Shown: positions 10,225 to 20,076, numbered from the stretch's first letter. The stretch: 64,000 bases of DNA from Flavobacterium succinicans LMG 10402 (GCF_000611675.1 NZ_JATV01000006.1:186001-250000), one strand, 5' to 3'. Notes: generated by a model from the sequence alone, not told the origin. Numbers and translations are program-made.

Positions 10225-10272
10225 AAATACTTCTCTTTTTCATAAAAAAAATAAAAAAGAGAAGTGTTTTAT
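10225..10272 (+). terminator. Hairpin terminator downstream of the giant surface protein
   Basis: A perfect 12-bp stem, ACTTCTCTTTTT (10229-10240) with AAAAAGAGAAGT (10254-10265), is followed by a short T-rich stretch. It ends about 28 bp before the amylase ATG, so it could also sit in that gene's leader. The rest of the 204-bp gap shows nothing else clear. Confidence 0.55.
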
Positions 10273-10300
10273 AATCATTCTTTAATAAATCTGTTTTAAA

Positions 10301-12136
10301 ATGAAAAAAGCAACCCTACTCTTACTTCTTATCACTACTACCCTTCAAGCACAAATCAATCGCATTGAGCCCGCTAATTGGTGGGTAGGTATGAAATTAA
10401 ACCAAATTACCCTTTTGGTTTACGGCAACAATATTCAAGATTTAGAACCCAACACAAAATACAAGGGGTTAAGTATAGTAAAAACTGAAAAAGTTGAAAA
10501 TCCCAATTATCTTTTTGTTACAGTCAATATCAGCCCGGAAACTGTTGCAGGAACAGCCAAAATTAACTTCAACAAAAAAGGAAAAACGATTATTTCCAAA
10601 GATTTTCCGCTATTGGCAAGAGAAAAAAACAGTGCTACTAGAGCCAGTTTTTCTAACAAAGATGCCATACTGTTAATCATGCCCGATCGTTTTGCCAATG
10701 GCAATCCCAAAAACGACAACATGCCTGGCAGTCTTGAAAAAGCCAATCGCACAGACGAAAACGGACGACACGGTGGCGATATTCAAGGGATCATCAACAA
10801 CTTAGACTATATCCAATCCCTTGGTTATACTCAAATCTGGAATACACCACTACTCGAAAACAACATGCCAAAATATTCCTATCATGGTTATGCGGCTACC
10901 GATTTTTACAAAATAGATCCTCGTTTTGGAACCAATGAAGATTTCAAAAAACTAGTGACCGAAGCTAAAAAAAGAAACATTGGCCTGATTTGGGATGTAG
11001 TATTGAATCACTGTGGTTTAGAATATTACTTTATCAAAGACATGCCGATGAAGGATTGGGTAAATGTTCCAGATACCAAGACCAGAACCAATCACCTTAA
11101 ATCGACACTTTTGGATCCTTACGCAACCGCTGAGGATAAAAAAGGGTACACCGATGGCTGGTTTGATACCACTATGCCAGATTTAAACCAAAGAAACCCA
11201 TTCATGGCCAGTTATTTGACCCAAAACACCATTTGGTGGATCGAATATGCAGGACTTTCAGGATTTAGAGAAGATACTTTTTCGTATGCCGATAAAGACT
11301 TTTTGACGTATTGGACCAAAACTATTTTAGAGGAATATCCCAACTTTAATGTTGTTGGCGAGGAAATGACCAATGTAAAAGAAATTGCAGCCTATTGGCA
11401 AAAAGACAAAAAAAATGTAGACGGTTACCAATGCTATCTACCCTCGTTAATGGACTTTGCCTTAACGGATAATTTGGTAAAAGCGTTGAATACCAAAAAT
11501 GAATGGGAATCGACTTGGAAAGAAGTATACAAAGGTATGGGAGAAGACCATATTTTTCCTAACCCCAATAATCTATTGATTTTTCCAGATAATCACGATA
11601 TGGATCGTATTTACTCTAGATTGAATAAAAATTTAGACAATTGGAAATTAGCCATGACGTTGTATGCCACCATGCGAGGTATTCCGCAAATCTATTACGG
11701 AACCGAATTATTATTTACACATGAAAAAATGGGTAATGACGGGCAACGCAGAGCCGATTTCTATGGAGGATGGGAAGGTGATACCAAAAATGCACTTACA
11801 GGCAAAGGAATGACTGCCGATGAATTAGAAGCCCAAAAATTCTTCAAAAATCTCTTTCAATGGAGAAAAACAGCTACAGCTATTCACGATGGAAAATTCA
11901 CCCATTATGTGCCTGAGAAAAATGAAGCATACGTTTATTTCAGATCTACCGATACGCAAAAAATCATGGTGATTTTGAATAAAAACGATAAAAAAATCAC
12001 CTTGGACATGAAAACATATCATGACATGATTCCTGCCAGCTTCAATGCAAAAGAAGCTTTAACGGGAAAAGAAATAAATGTAAATGAAACACTAGAAGTC
12101 GCCCCAAAATCAGCCTTAATTCTAGAAATTAAATAA
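10301..12136 (+). CDS. Secreted alpha-amylase family (GH13) enzyme, neopullulanase/SusA-like
   Basis: A 611-residue glycoside hydrolase predicted to cut alpha-1,4 (and perhaps alpha-1,6) glucans outside the cytoplasm. Residues 1-18 are a signal peptide ending LQAQ. Residues about 20-107 are an N-terminal Ig-like cyclomaltodextrinase domain, and about 120-520 form the catalytic barrel. GH13 regions are visible: DVVLNH (232-237), GFREDT with nucleophile D325, VVGEE with acid E354, and PDNHD with D433. A C-terminal beta domain ends the protein. The following esterase gene starts 7 bp after the stop, so the genes are an operon. No susC/susD pair lies beside it, unlike a classical starch utilisation locus. 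Confidence 0.92.
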   Translation: MKKATLLLLLITTTLQAQINRIEPANWWVGMKLNQITLLVYGNNIQDLEPNTKYKGLSIVKTEKVENPNYLFVTVNISPETVAGTAKINFNKKGKTIISKDFPLLAREKNSATRASFSNKDAILLIMPDRFANGNPKNDNMPGSLEKANRTDENGRHGGDIQGIINNLDYIQSLGYTQIWNTPLLENNMPKYSYHGYAATDFYKIDPRFGTNEDFKKLVTEAKKRNIGLIWDVVLNHCGLEYYFIKDMPMKDWVNVPDTKTRTNHLKSTLLDPYATAEDKKGYTDGWFDTTMPDLNQRNPFMASYLTQNTIWWIEYAGLSGFREDTFSYADKDFLTYWTKTILEEYPNFNVVGEEMTNVKEIAAYWQKDKKNVDGYQCYLPSLMDFALTDNLVKALNTKNEWESTWKEVYKGMGEDHIFPNPNNLLIFPDNHDMDRIYSRLNKNLDNWKLAMTLYATMRGIPQIYYGTELLFTHEKMGNDGQRRADFYGGWEGDTKNALTGKGMTADELEAQKFFKNLFQWRKTATAIHDGKFTHYVPEKNEAYVYFRSTDTQKIMVILNKNDKKITLDMKTYHDMIPASFNAKEALTGKEINVNETLEVAPKSALILEIK

Positions 12137-12143
12137 CAGTTCG

Positions 12144-13061
12144 ATGAAAAAGTATTGCATCCTTCTCCTAACGCTGTTTTTGATTACATTCACAAAAGCA
12201 CAAGTAAAAGTCACCTCAGGCAAAATACAGCGCTTTGAAAATTTCAAATCAAAATTAATTGATGCTCGAACAATCGATGTCTGGCTCCCAGAAGGTTATT
12301 CCAATAAAGAAAAATATGCCGTCTTGTATATGCATGACGGCCAAGCCTTGTATGACGCTGAAAGTACTTGGAACCAACAAGCGTGGGAAGTAGACGAAGT
12401 AGCAGGAAAATTGATAGCCGCAGGAAAAACTAAAAAATTTATTGTGGTAGGCATTTACAACAACGGCCCAAAACGCCACCCTGAATATTTTCCTCAAAAA
12501 CCTTTTGAGAGCTTGACTCCAATACAAAAAGACACAGTAACAGCTCAATTACAAAAAGCAGGTAGAACCAAAGACATCTTTAAACCCTACTCTGATTTGT
12601 ATTTGAAATTTTTGGTTACCGAGCTAAAACCCTTTATCGACAAGACTTTCTCTACCAAAAAGGATCAACAAAACACTTTTGTAGCAGGATCTAGTATGGG
12701 TGGCTTGATTTCGATGTATGCTATTTGTGAATATCCAAAAGTTTTTGGAGGTGCCGCATGTTTGTCTACACACTGGCCCGGAACATTCGCAATAAGTAAT
12801 AATCCTATTCCTGATGCCTTTGTAGCGTACCTTCAAAAGAAACTTCCTGATCCTAAAAATCATAAAATCTACTTTGATTATGGCGATCAAACCTTGGATG
12901 CTTTATATCCAGCCTTGCAACAAAAAGTAGATCAAGTGATGATGAACAAGGGATTTACTTCGAATAACTGGGAAACCAAATTTTTCCCTGGAGAAAACCA
13001 TTCCGAAACAGCCTGGGCCAAACGATTGGATCTTCCTTTATTGTTTTTATTAAAAAATTAA
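12144..13061 (+). CDS. Secreted alpha/beta-hydrolase esterase (esterase D family)
   Basis: A 305-residue putative esterase. The signal peptide ends FTKAQ at residue 20. The nucleophile elbow AGSSMGG puts the catalytic Ser at about residue 184, and the late GENHSETAW segment supplies the likely catalytic His. The LYMHDGQALYD segment is typical of esterase D/Fes-like (PF00756) proteins. It lies 7 bp after the amylase gene and 11 bp before the DUF2141 gene, so it probably acts with the amylase, for example by removing acyl groups from polysaccharide, but the substrate is not known. Confidence 0.88.
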   Translation: MKKYCILLLTLFLITFTKAQVKVTSGKIQRFENFKSKLIDARTIDVWLPEGYSNKEKYAVLYMHDGQALYDAESTWNQQAWEVDEVAGKLIAAGKTKKFIVVGIYNNGPKRHPEYFPQKPFESLTPIQKDTVTAQLQKAGRTKDIFKPYSDLYLKFLVTELKPFIDKTFSTKKDQQNTFVAGSSMGGLISMYAICEYPKVFGGAACLSTHWPGTFAISNNPIPDAFVAYLQKKLPDPKNHKIYFDYGDQTLDALYPALQQKVDQVMMNKGFTSNNWETKFFPGENHSETAWAKRLDLPLLFLLKN

Positions 13062-13072
13062 AATAAATAAAA

Positions 13073-13486
13073 TTGAAACTACCCTCTTTACTTTTACTGA
13101 TTAGCGCGATAGGTTTTGCTCAAAATAACGCTTTAACGGTGACTATCACTGGCATTCAAAACAACTCTGGAAAACTTATGGCTGAAGTCTACAACTCGAA
13201 AGGAAAGTTTTTGAAATCCGCTTATAAAACAACCTCAACAAGTATAAAATCAAATACAGCAACTGTTATTTTTAGCGATTTACCCAAATCCGAATACACT
13301 GTTATGGTATATCACGACGAAAACAACAATGGGAAATTGGACAAAAACTTCATCGGAATGCCCAAAGAACCCGTTGCTTGTTCTAACAATGCCAAAGGCT
13401 TTATGGGACCTCCAAAATATGAGGATGCGAAGTTTTCGCTTGTCACTGATTCAAAAATTACGATCAAAATGAATGATAAATTATAA
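13073..13486 (+). CDS. DUF2141 secreted protein (amylase operon copy)
   Basis: A 137-residue protein that appears to start at a TTG (13073), since no ATG precedes the signal peptide (ending GFAQ). The DUF2141 domain is recognisable by YHDENNNGKLDKNFIGMPKE and the Gly/Pro-rich NNAKGFMGPPKYEDAKF. A paralogue with the same motifs lies at 40780-41184 in the LytTR-controlled cluster. It is the third gene of the amylase operon. The function of DUF2141 is not established; the NGKLD loop could bind a metal, but that is only a guess. An extracytoplasmic location is likely. Confidence 0.85.
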   Translation: MKLPSLLLLISAIGFAQNNALTVTITGIQNNSGKLMAEVYNSKGKFLKSAYKTTSTSIKSNTATVIFSDLPKSEYTVMVYHDENNNGKLDKNFIGMPKEPVACSNNAKGFMGPPKYEDAKFSLVTDSKITIKMNDKL

Positions 13487-13506
13487 TTTCTAATGGTAGT
13501 AATATT

Positions 13507-13602
13507 GTGTTAGGGATAGCAGCGGCATCCTTTTTGGGGCTTTTTTCTAGCCCCAAAAAGATATAGCGGATAGCCCGGCCCGCCTTTTTCTGGCGGGAAA
13601 CA
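13507..13602 (+). repeat. Dispersed structured element, copy 2
   Basis: Same core as copy 1: AGCGGCATCC, variable apical stem CTTTTTGGGGC/GCCCCAAAAAG, then ATATAGCGGAT. The outer pair is GGG (13512-13514) with CCC (13574-13576), swapped relative to the CCCCG/CGGG of copy 1. An extra hairpin CCCGCC/GGCGGG follows. It lies downstream of the DUF2141 gene in the same direction. Confidence 0.7.
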
Positions 13603-13604
13603 CC

Positions 13605-13646
13605 ATAAAAAAATCCCAAACTCCATTACTTTGGAATTTGGGATTT
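13605..13646 (-). terminator. Terminator of typA
   Basis: Stem AAATCCCAAA (13611-13620) with TTTGGGATTT (13637-13646). On the minus strand it is followed by a run of T, so it ends transcription of typA, whose stop is at 13670. Confidence 0.75.
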
Positions 13647-13669
13647 ACTATTTTGATATTTAGAAAAAT

Positions 13670-15466
13670 TTAAACTTTAAATCTTTTTCTATCTGTTTCA
13701 GTTAAATAGATTTTTCTCAAACGAATAGATTTTGGTGTACACTCTACATATTCATCTTTTTGAATGTATTCTAAAGCTTCTTCCAATGAAAAGATAATTG
13801 GAGGAATAATTCTAGCTTTTTCATCATTTCCAGAAGAACGTACGTTAGATTGTTTTTTCTCTTTCGTTACGTTTACACACATATCATCTCCACGAGAGTT
13901 TTCTCCAATAACTTGTCCTTCGTAGATTTCAGCATTTGGCTCCACGAAAAACTTACCACGATCTTGCAATTTATCGATAGAATAAGGAATAGCTTTCCCT
14001 TTCTCCATAGAGATCAATGAACCTTTGTTACGTCCAGCAATTTCACCTTTGTAAGGCTCATAACCGATAAAACGGTGTGACATAATAGCCTCACCTGCAG
14101 TAGCAGTAAGCAATTGATTACGCAATCCGATAATTCCACGAGATGGAATATTAAATTTAATAATCATACGCTCTCCTTTAGTTTCCATAGAGAGCATTTC
14201 ACCTTTACGCAAAGTAACAAACTCTACAGCTCTTCCAGAAAGATTTTCGGGTAAGTCGATAGTTAACTCTTCAATTGGCTCACATTTTTTACCATCAATT
14301 TCTTTGATGATTACTTGTGGTTGACCAATTTGTAACTCGTATCCTTCTCTTCTCATGGTTTCGATAAGAACAGACAAGTGCAATACACCACGACCAAAAA
14401 CCATAAACTTATCCGCTGAATCAGTTTCACCCAATTTCATAGCTAAGTTTTTCTCTAATTCTTTGGTTAAACGCTCTCTAATATGACGAGAAGTTACAAA
14501 TTTACCTTCTTTTCCAAAGAATGGAGAGTCGTTAATGGTAAACAACATACTCATGGTTGGTTCATCGATGGCAATAGACGCCAATCCTTCAGGATTTTCA
14601 AAATCAGAGATAGTATCACCAATTTCAAAACCTTCAACTCCAACAATGGCACAAATATCTCCAGCAATTACTTGTTCTACTTTTTTACGTCCAAGACCTT
14701 CAAAAGTATGTAATTCTTTAATTTTAGATTTAGAGATAGAACCATCTCTTTTTACTAAAGAAATTGGCATACCTTCTTTCAAAACACCTCTTTCCAAACG
14801 ACCAATAGCGATACGACCTGTAAAAGCGGAAAAATCAAGAGAGGTAATCAACATTTGTGGCGTCCCTTCAGATACTTTTGGAGCTGGAACATTTTCGATT
14901 ACCATATCCAATAATGGCTCGATGTTTTCGGTTTGATTTTTCCAATCATCAGACATCCAGTTGTTCTTGGCAGAACCGTAAACGGTTGGAAAGTCTAATT
15001 GCCATTCTTGTGCACCCAATTCGAACATTAAGTCAAAAACTTTTTCGTGAACTTCTTCAGGAGTACAGTTTTCTTTATCAACTTTATTGATTACTACACA
15101 TGGTTTCAACCCTAAATCAATTGCTTTTTGCAATACGAAACGAGTTTGTGGCATTGGTCCTTCAAAGGCATCTACAAGCAAACAAACACCATCAGCCATG
15201 TTTAAAACACGTTCAACTTCTCCACCAAAATCGGCGTGACCAGGAGTATCAATAATATTGATTTTTGTTCCTTTGTACTGTACCGAAACGTTTTTTGATG
15301 TAATAGTAATTCCTCTTTCACGCTCTAAGTCGTTGTTATCAAGAATTAAATCACCTGTGTTTTCGTTGTCACGAAATAATTGACAGTGATACATAATTTT
15401 ATCAACCAAAGTGGTTTTACCGTGATCGACGTGGGCAATAATTGCAATATTTCTAATAGATTCCAT
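13670..15466 (-). CDS. typA: Translational GTPase TypA/BipA
   Basis: A 598-residue ribosome-associated GTPase of the EF-G-like family, involved in ribosome assembly and stress or cold growth. GTPase motifs are AHVDHGKTT (G1), RGITI (G2), [11 protein letters not shown] (G3) and NKVDKE (G4). EF-G-like domains and the TypA-specific C-terminal domain follow. The frame extends upstream to 15523, but the family start [19 protein letters not shown] is at 15466, and a -7 box at 15486-15493 lies inside that extension. The start at 15466 is therefore chosen. It is a single gene with its own terminator. Confidence 0.97.
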   Translation of the reverse strand: MESIRNIAIIAHVDHGKTTLVDKIMYHCQLFRDNENTGDLILDNNDLERERGITITSKNVSVQYKGTKINIIDTPGHADFGGEVERVLNMADGVCLLVDAFEGPMPQTRFVLQKAIDLGLKPCVVINKVDKENCTPEEVHEKVFDLMFELGAQEWQLDFPTVYGSAKNNWMSDDWKNQTENIEPLLDMVIENVPAPKVSEGTPQMLITSLDFSAFTGRIAIGRLERGVLKEGMPISLVKRDGSISKSKIKELHTFEGLGRKKVEQVIAGDICAIVGVEGFEIGDTISDFENPEGLASIAIDEPTMSMLFTINDSPFFGKEGKFVTSRHIRERLTKELEKNLAMKLGETDSADKFMVFGRGVLHLSVLIETMRREGYELQIGQPQVIIKEIDGKKCEPIEELTIDLPENLSGRAVEFVTLRKGEMLSMETKGERMIIKFNIPSRGIIGLRNQLLTATAGEAIMSHRFIGYEPYKGEIAGRNKGSLISMEKGKAIPYSIDKLQDRGKFFVEPNAEIYEGQVIGENSRGDDMCVNVTKEKKQSNVRSSGNDEKARIIPPIIFSLEEALEYIQKDEYVECTPKSIRLRKIYLTETDRKRFKV

Positions 15467-15485
15467 CTGAGATTTTTTGTGGGTG

Positions 15486-15493
15486 CAAATGTA
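15486..15493 (-). promoter_or_regulatory. typA promoter -7 box
   Basis: TACATTTG on the minus strand matches TAnnTTTG exactly and ends about 19 bp before the chosen typA ATG. No clear -33 TTG is seen. It decides the shorter typA start. Confidence 0.55.
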
Positions 15494-15625
15494 CACTTTA
15501 TTTTCATATAAAAAACCTTTCACTCATTGTTTACTAAAAGTTTGAATAACAATCAATTCGGTAAATTCTTAATAAAGTAAATCCATTTGTTAAATAATAT
15601 TTAATTTTATAACAAAAAAATTATT

Positions 15626-15633
15626 TATATTTG
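15626..15633 (+). promoter_or_regulatory. -7 box directly ahead of the PAS kinase start
   Basis: TATATTTG matches the consensus and ends only 4 bases before the ATG at 15638, which predicts a leaderless or nearly leaderless mRNA. No TTG is present at the usual -33 spacing. Confidence 0.4.
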
Positions 15634-15637
15634 GGTA

Positions 15638-17338
15638 ATGAAAAATAAAACGAATAAAATAATCAGCGTTTTCATTCTTTTTTCGCTATTTATGGCAATA
15701 TTTTGGCATAAATTATCTGCTAAATACTTTTTCACCAACCTTCTCTATTTTAACCTAGCAAAGGATGTCTTTTACATCTTATTTGTAAGTTTTTTATTCA
15801 GATACATTTTATCTAAAAATGAAAAAAGAAACCTCAAAATACTTGACCGTTTAAAATCGATCAACAATGAGATTAAAGCATCCAACAAAAGATATAATAT
15901 TGTATCAAAAGCAACAAGTGATGCCATTTGGGATTGGAAAATCCAAGAAGACAACATCATCTGGAACAAAGGAATAGAAACCCTTTTTGGTTACACAGAA
16001 GATCAAGTAGGAACAAGTTCGTCTTGGTGGTTTGACAAAATTCATCCAGAGGACAGCATAAAAATGTCTATAAAACTGTATTCATTCCTTGAACAAAAAT
16101 CAGAAAACTGGCAAGATCAATATCGCTTTAGATGCGCAGACCAAACCTATAAATATGTTCTCGATAGAGGCTACCTTATTAAAGACCAAGAAGGAAGAGC
16201 ACTCAGAATGATTGGTGCCATTCAGGACATTACAAAACAAAAAGAAGAAGAACAAAATTTAAAATTATTAGAAACAGTAGTCACACAAACTAAAGACGCT
16301 GTGGTCATCACAAAATCAGCACCAAACTCCACTACATTACCCAATATCATATACGTAAACAACTCATTCAGCCTAATGACTGGCTACCATTCCAAAAAGG
16401 TACTATACAAGCCCTTCAATCCATTTAATACTGAAATTTATGATTTAAATGAGTTTGAAAAATTTAAAACAGCAATTAAGGAAAAAAGAGAATGCCAAAT
16501 TGAAACCTTAACCTGCAAAAAAAACAAAGAAGAATACTGGGTTCGCTTCTCCATGATACCAGTATACAACGCAGAACAAGAACTATCACATTGGATATCT
16601 ATCCAAAAAGATGTTACCGAAGAACGCAAACAACAAAAAGAAAAAGAACAACTTATTCGAGAGCTTACTCAAAACAACAAAGATTTAAAACAATTTTCAT
16701 ACATAACCTCTCATAATTTACGCGCACCATTATCCAATTTAATAGGTCTGCTTAATTTGTTAGAAGAAATTCCTATTTACAATCACGAACTATCAGAAAT
16801 ACTTTATGGATTCAAAAAATCAACCTACCAATTAAACGAAACCATAAATGATCTTGTAAATATTATTGTAATTAAAGACAAAGTATCCATACACATGGAA
16901 AATGTATCAATAAACAAAACCCTAGAACACCTTTTTAATCAGCTTAAATTTCAAATCAAAAACATAGAACCCGAAGTTGAATATGAACTACATTCCGCCA
17001 ATAGCATATACACCAACAAAGCGTATCTAGAAAGTATTATAATGAATTTATTAACCAATTCAATAAAATACAAATCAGAAGACAGAAAATTAAAAATATC
17101 CATATCCACTGCATTAGTAAAAAATAAAATACAACTAAAATACAAAGACAATGGAATCGGTATCGATCTAAAACAACATTCAGATCTTGTTTTTGGACTA
17201 TACCAAAGATTTCACGACCACCCCGATAGTAAAGGATTAGGACTTTACCTTGTAAAATCTCAAATTGAATCACTCGGAGGAAGTATAGCTATAGAAAGCG
17301 AAGTAAACAAAGGAACCGAATTCACCTTACTATTTTAA
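15638..17338 (+). CDS. Membrane-anchored PAS-domain sensor histidine kinase
   Basis: A 566-residue hybrid-free sensor kinase. Two membrane segments (about residues 8-26 and 44-58) leave almost no periplasmic loop, so sensing is probably cytoplasmic. Two PAS domains follow (about 92-205 and 215-330, each ending in an I-x-x-D-I/V-T PAC motif). The dimerisation domain carries phospho-acceptor H359 in ITSHNLRAPLSN. The ATPase domain has the N box LLTNSIKYKS, DNGIGID and GLGLYLVKSQIE. The single-domain response regulator begins 5 bp after its stop, so the two are a cognate pair. The signal is unknown; PAS domains may bind a small ligand or a redox cofactor. Confidence 0.92.
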   Translation: MKNKTNKIISVFILFSLFMAIFWHKLSAKYFFTNLLYFNLAKDVFYILFVSFLFRYILSKNEKRNLKILDRLKSINNEIKASNKRYNIVSKATSDAIWDWKIQEDNIIWNKGIETLFGYTEDQVGTSSSWWFDKIHPEDSIKMSIKLYSFLEQKSENWQDQYRFRCADQTYKYVLDRGYLIKDQEGRALRMIGAIQDITKQKEEEQNLKLLETVVTQTKDAVVITKSAPNSTTLPNIIYVNNSFSLMTGYHSKKVLYKPFNPFNTEIYDLNEFEKFKTAIKEKRECQIETLTCKKNKEEYWVRFSMIPVYNAEQELSHWISIQKDVTEERKQQKEKEQLIRELTQNNKDLKQFSYITSHNLRAPLSNLIGLLNLLEEIPIYNHELSEILYGFKKSTYQLNETINDLVNIIVIKDKVSIHMENVSINKTLEHLFNQLKFQIKNIEPEVEYELHSANSIYTNKAYLESIIMNLLTNSIKYKSEDRKLKISISTALVKNKIQLKYKDNGIGIDLKQHSDLVFGLYQRFHDHPDSKGLGLYLVKSQIESLGGSIAIESEVNKGTEFTLLF

Positions 17339-17343
17339 AATTT

Positions 17344-17754
17344 ATGTTCAACACACTGTTATACATAGATGATGACCCAATCGCATTACTGATTTGTAAA
17401 AAAGTAAATACCAAAATTGCTTTTTGCAAAGAAGTAATAACCGCAAAAAATGGTCAAGATGCACTAGAGCTTTATCAAAAATTATCAGAAGACAAATCTG
17501 AAATAGCCATAAAACAAATTGACTTAATTTTTCTAGACCTAAACATGCCCGTTATGAATGGATGGAAGTTTCTAGAAACTTTCACAAACGAGGAATACTC
17601 TAGATTCAACAAAACCACCAAGGTAATCATCATTTCATCTACAATTGACCCTCAAGACTTAGCAAGGGCAAAAAACTTTCCCATTGTCGTGGATTTTCTC
17701 CCCAAACCAATAACCGTGGAAATGTTAGAATATTTAATGGAGAAGCTAAAATAA
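17344..17754 (+). CDS. Single-domain (CheY-like) response regulator
   Basis: A 136-residue receiver with no output domain. Acidic pocket residues are in YIDDDP (about 8-11), the phosphorylation site is D65 in LIFLDLNMP, the conserved Thr/Ser is in IISSTI, and Lys is in FLPKPI near residue 122. It would be phosphorylated by the kinase encoded 5 bp upstream and signal by protein-protein contact, since no DNA-binding domain is present. A bidirectional terminator follows. Confidence 0.93.
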   Translation: MFNTLLYIDDDPIALLICKKVNTKIAFCKEVITAKNGQDALELYQKLSEDKSEIAIKQIDLIFLDLNMPVMNGWKFLETFTNEEYSRFNKTTKVIIISSTIDPQDLARAKNFPIVVDFLPKPITVEMLEYLMEKLK

Positions 17755-17766
17755 AAGAACAAAAAA

Positions 17767-17790
17767 AAAAACCCTTAAAAAAGGGTTTTT
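17767..17790. terminator. Bidirectional terminator between response regulator and rpsT
   Basis: AAAAACCCTT and AAGGGTTTTT form a stem with runs of A before it and T after it, so it can stop transcription from both convergent genes. Confidence 0.8.
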
Positions 17791-17814
17791 TAATATATTG
17801 TCAAATAAATTGTT

Positions 17815-18066
17815 TTACAATTTAGCAACGTGCTTAGTTAACTTAGATTTTAAGTTTGAAGCTTTGTTATCATGGATGATATTCTTCTTAGCTAACTTGT
17901 CAATCATAGAAATAACAGCAGATAATTTAGATGTAGCATCAACTTTATCAGTAGCTATTCTTAATGCTTTAATAGCATTACGAGTAGTTTTATGTTGGTA
18001 TCTGTTTAATACTCTTCTTTTTTCGTTGCTTCTAATTCTTTTTAGAGCTGATTTATGATTTGCCAT
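17815..18066 (-). CDS. rpsT: 30S ribosomal protein S20
   Basis: An 83-residue basic protein beginning MANHKSALKRIRSNEKRR, the S20 signature, with helical Lys/Arg-rich sequence throughout. It binds 16S rRNA in the 30S subunit. It is convergent with the response regulator and lies just downstream of the tRNA-Glu cluster on the same strand, so it could be co-transcribed with the tRNAs. Confidence 0.97.
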   Translation of the reverse strand: MANHKSALKRIRSNEKRRVLNRYQHKTTRNAIKALRIATDKVDATSKLSAVISMIDKLAKKNIIHDNKASNLKSKLTKHVAKL

Positions 18067-18101
18067 TTTATTTCTTTTTTATCTTTTACTATTTTTTTTT
18101 G

Positions 18102-18173
18102 TAGTCCGTAAAGGAATCGAACCTCTGTTACCAAGACGAAATCTTGGCGTCCTAACCCCTAGACGAACGGACC
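18102..18173 (-). tRNA. tRNA-Glu (UUC), divergent copy
   Basis: A 72-nt cloverleaf. Acceptor GGTCCGT pairs with ACGGACT (G-U at the end), the anticodon stem is CCAAG/CTTGG, and loop ATTTCGT gives anticodon TTC. The T arm contains GGTTCGATTCC. CCA is not encoded. It differs from the other three copies in the acceptor, anticodon and T stems. Confidence 0.93.
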
Positions 18174-18215
18174 TTGTTCTCCTAAGTTGTTTTTCAATCT
18201 TTCAAAATGAATTAG

Positions 18216-18287
18216 TAGCCCGTAGCGGAATCGAACCGCTCTTACATGGATGAAAACCATGCGTCCTAACCGATAGACGAACGGGCC
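18216..18287 (-). tRNA. tRNA-Glu (UUC), copy 2
   Basis: A 72-nt cloverleaf. Acceptor GGCCCGT/ACGGGCT, anticodon stem CATGG/CCATG, loop TTTTCAT with anticodon TTC, and T arm GGTTCGATTCC. Identical to the copies at 18332 and 18450. CCA is not encoded. Confidence 0.95.
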
Positions 18288-18331
18288 ATTATCCTTCTTA
18301 AGTTCAGGATGACTTTTTAACCTTTAATATG

Positions 18332-18403
18332 TAGCCCGTAGCGGAATCGAACCGCTCTTACATGGATGAAAACCATGCGTCCTAACCGATAGACGAACGG
18401 GCC
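18332..18403 (-). tRNA. tRNA-Glu (UUC), copy 3
   Basis: Identical in sequence to the copy at 18216-18287. The spacer that precedes it on the + strand begins with the same bases (attatccttcttaagttcag) as the spacer beyond it, showing recent tandem duplication. Confidence 0.95.
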
Positions 18404-18449
18404 ATTATCCTTCTTAAGTTCAGGATGACTTTAATCTGCAAAGAAATTG

Positions 18450-18521
18450 TAGCCCGTAGCGGAATCGAACCGCTCTTACATGGATGAAAACCATGCGTCC
18501 TAACCGATAGACGAACGGGCC
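18450..18521 (-). tRNA. tRNA-Glu (UUC), copy 4
   Basis: Identical to the two preceding copies and first in the transcription direction. The promoter probably lies between it and the proS stop at 18598. Confidence 0.95.
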
Positions 18522-18597
18522 TGCTTCTCTAATGCGGATGCAAAAATACAACTATTTTTTAAACGTACAATAGTAGAGGCTAAAAAAAATATTTTTT

Positions 18598-20076
18598 TTA
18601 ATATGCTTTCGCAAAAAACACTCTTCCAACAGAAGAATTCCCAGTAAACACACAGCTTCCGGACTCTTCGACTCTATCCAAAGGAATACATCTAATAGTC
18701 GCTTTGGTCAATTCCTTAATCTTCTCTTCTGTTTCAGCAGTACCGTCCCAATGTGCCGCTACAAATCCACCTTTTTGATCCAAAACAGACTTAAACTCCT
18801 CAAAACTATTTACTTCCGTAATATGAGATTCTCTATAGGCTAAAGCTTTATCAAATAAATCCGTTTGAATTTGAGAAAGTAAATTAGCAATATAATTTTC
18901 AATCCCGTCTGCAGCAACCACCTCTTTGGACAAATTATCTCGTCGAGCTACTTCAAAAGTTCCATTTTCTAAATCTTTTGGTCCTACTGCAATTCGAACA
19001 GGAACACCTTTTAATTCCCACTCAGCAAATTTAAACCCTGGTTTCTGCGTGGTTCTATCATCATACTTAACACTAATATTAAGTTTGCGCAGCGCAGCTG
19101 AAACAGTAGCAACAGCAGCCGAAATAGCTTGCAATTGCTCTTCTGACTTATATATAGGTACAATTACCACTTGTATTGGCGCCAAATTAGGAGGCAACAC
19201 CAATCCTTTGTCATCAGAGTGCGTCATAACTAAAGCCCCCATTAATCGGGTTGAAACTCCCCAAGAAGTTCCCCAAACATATTCTTGTTTCCCTTCAGCA
19301 TTGGCAAACTTAACATCAAAAGCTTTGGCGAAATTTTGCCCCAAGAAATGTGATGTTCCCGCTTGCAATGCTTTTCCGTCTTGCATCAAAGCTTCGATGC
19401 AATACGTTTCCTCGGCACCAGCAAATCTTTCGGTTTCCGTTTTAAATCCTTTTACCACCGGAATAGCCATAAAATCTTGTACAAAATCAGCATATACATT
19501 CATCATTTTTTCAGACTCTTCTATAGCTTCTTTTTTTGTAGCATGTGCTGTATGCCCCTCTTGCCATAAAAATTCAGCTGTTCTTAAAAACAAACGCGTT
19601 CTCATTTCCCATCGCACCACATTAGCCCATTGATTAATCAATAAAGGCAAATCACGATACGATTGTACCCAACCTTTGTAGGTAGACCAAATGATTGCCT
19701 CACTAGTTGGACGAACAATAAGCTCCTCTTCTAATTTAGCATTAGGATCCACTATTAGTTTACCTGGTTTATCAGGGTCATTTTTTAATCTATAATGCGT
19801 AACTATAGCACATTCCTTCGCAAAACCCTCTGCGTTTTTCTCTTCTGCCTCAAACATGCTTTTTGGCACAAACAAAGGAAAATAAGCATTCTGATGCCCT
19901 GTCTCTTTAAACTTACGATCTAATTCGGCTTGCATTTTTTCCCAGATTGCATATCCATAAGGCTTAATAACCATACAGCCTCTAACTCCTGAATTCTCGG
20001 CTAAATCTGCTTTAACCACTAGCTCATTATACCATTTTGAATAATCTTCTTCTCTTGTAGTAAGGTTCTTGCTCAT
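18598..20076 (-). CDS. proS: Prolyl-tRNA synthetase (type 3, archaeal/eukaryote-like)
   Basis: A 492-residue class II aminoacyl-tRNA synthetase that charges tRNA-Pro. Visible are the class II motif 2 region with RPTSEAIIW and VVRWEMRTR, then [10 protein letters not shown], and motif 3 with [16 protein letters not shown]. An anticodon-binding domain ([12 protein letters not shown] onward) follows, then the C-terminal zinc-type domain ending [11 protein letters not shown]. It lacks the editing insertion of the bacterial long form, and its length fits the short type. The start [20 protein letters not shown] is the usual family start. Confidence 0.97.
   Translation of the reverse strand: MSKNLTTREEDYSKWYNELVVKADLAENSGVRGCMVIKPYGYAIWEKMQAELDRKFKETGHQNAYFPLFVPKSMFEAEEKNAEGFAKECAIVTHYRLKNDPDKPGKLIVDPNAKLEEELIVRPTSEAIIWSTYKGWVQSYRDLPLLINQWANVVRWEMRTRLFLRTAEFLWQEGHTAHATKKEAIEESEKMMNVYADFVQDFMAIPVVKGFKTETERFAGAEETYCIEALMQDGKALQAGTSHFLGQNFAKAFDVKFANAEGKQEYVWGTSWGVSTRLMGALVMTHSDDKGLVLPPNLAPIQVVIVPIYKSEEQLQAISAAVATVSAALRKLNISVKYDDRTTQKPGFKFAEWELKGVPVRIAVGPKDLENGTFEVARRDNLSKEVVAADGIENYIANLLSQIQTDLFDKALAYRESHITEVNSFEEFKSVLDQKGGFVAAHWDGTAETEEKIKELTKATIRCIPLDRVEESGSCVFTGNSSVGRVFFAKAY

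Noticed and set aside
14483..15090. Plus-strand frames across typA
   Set aside because: They are antisense shadows of the TypA coding sequence, with no start context or promoter.
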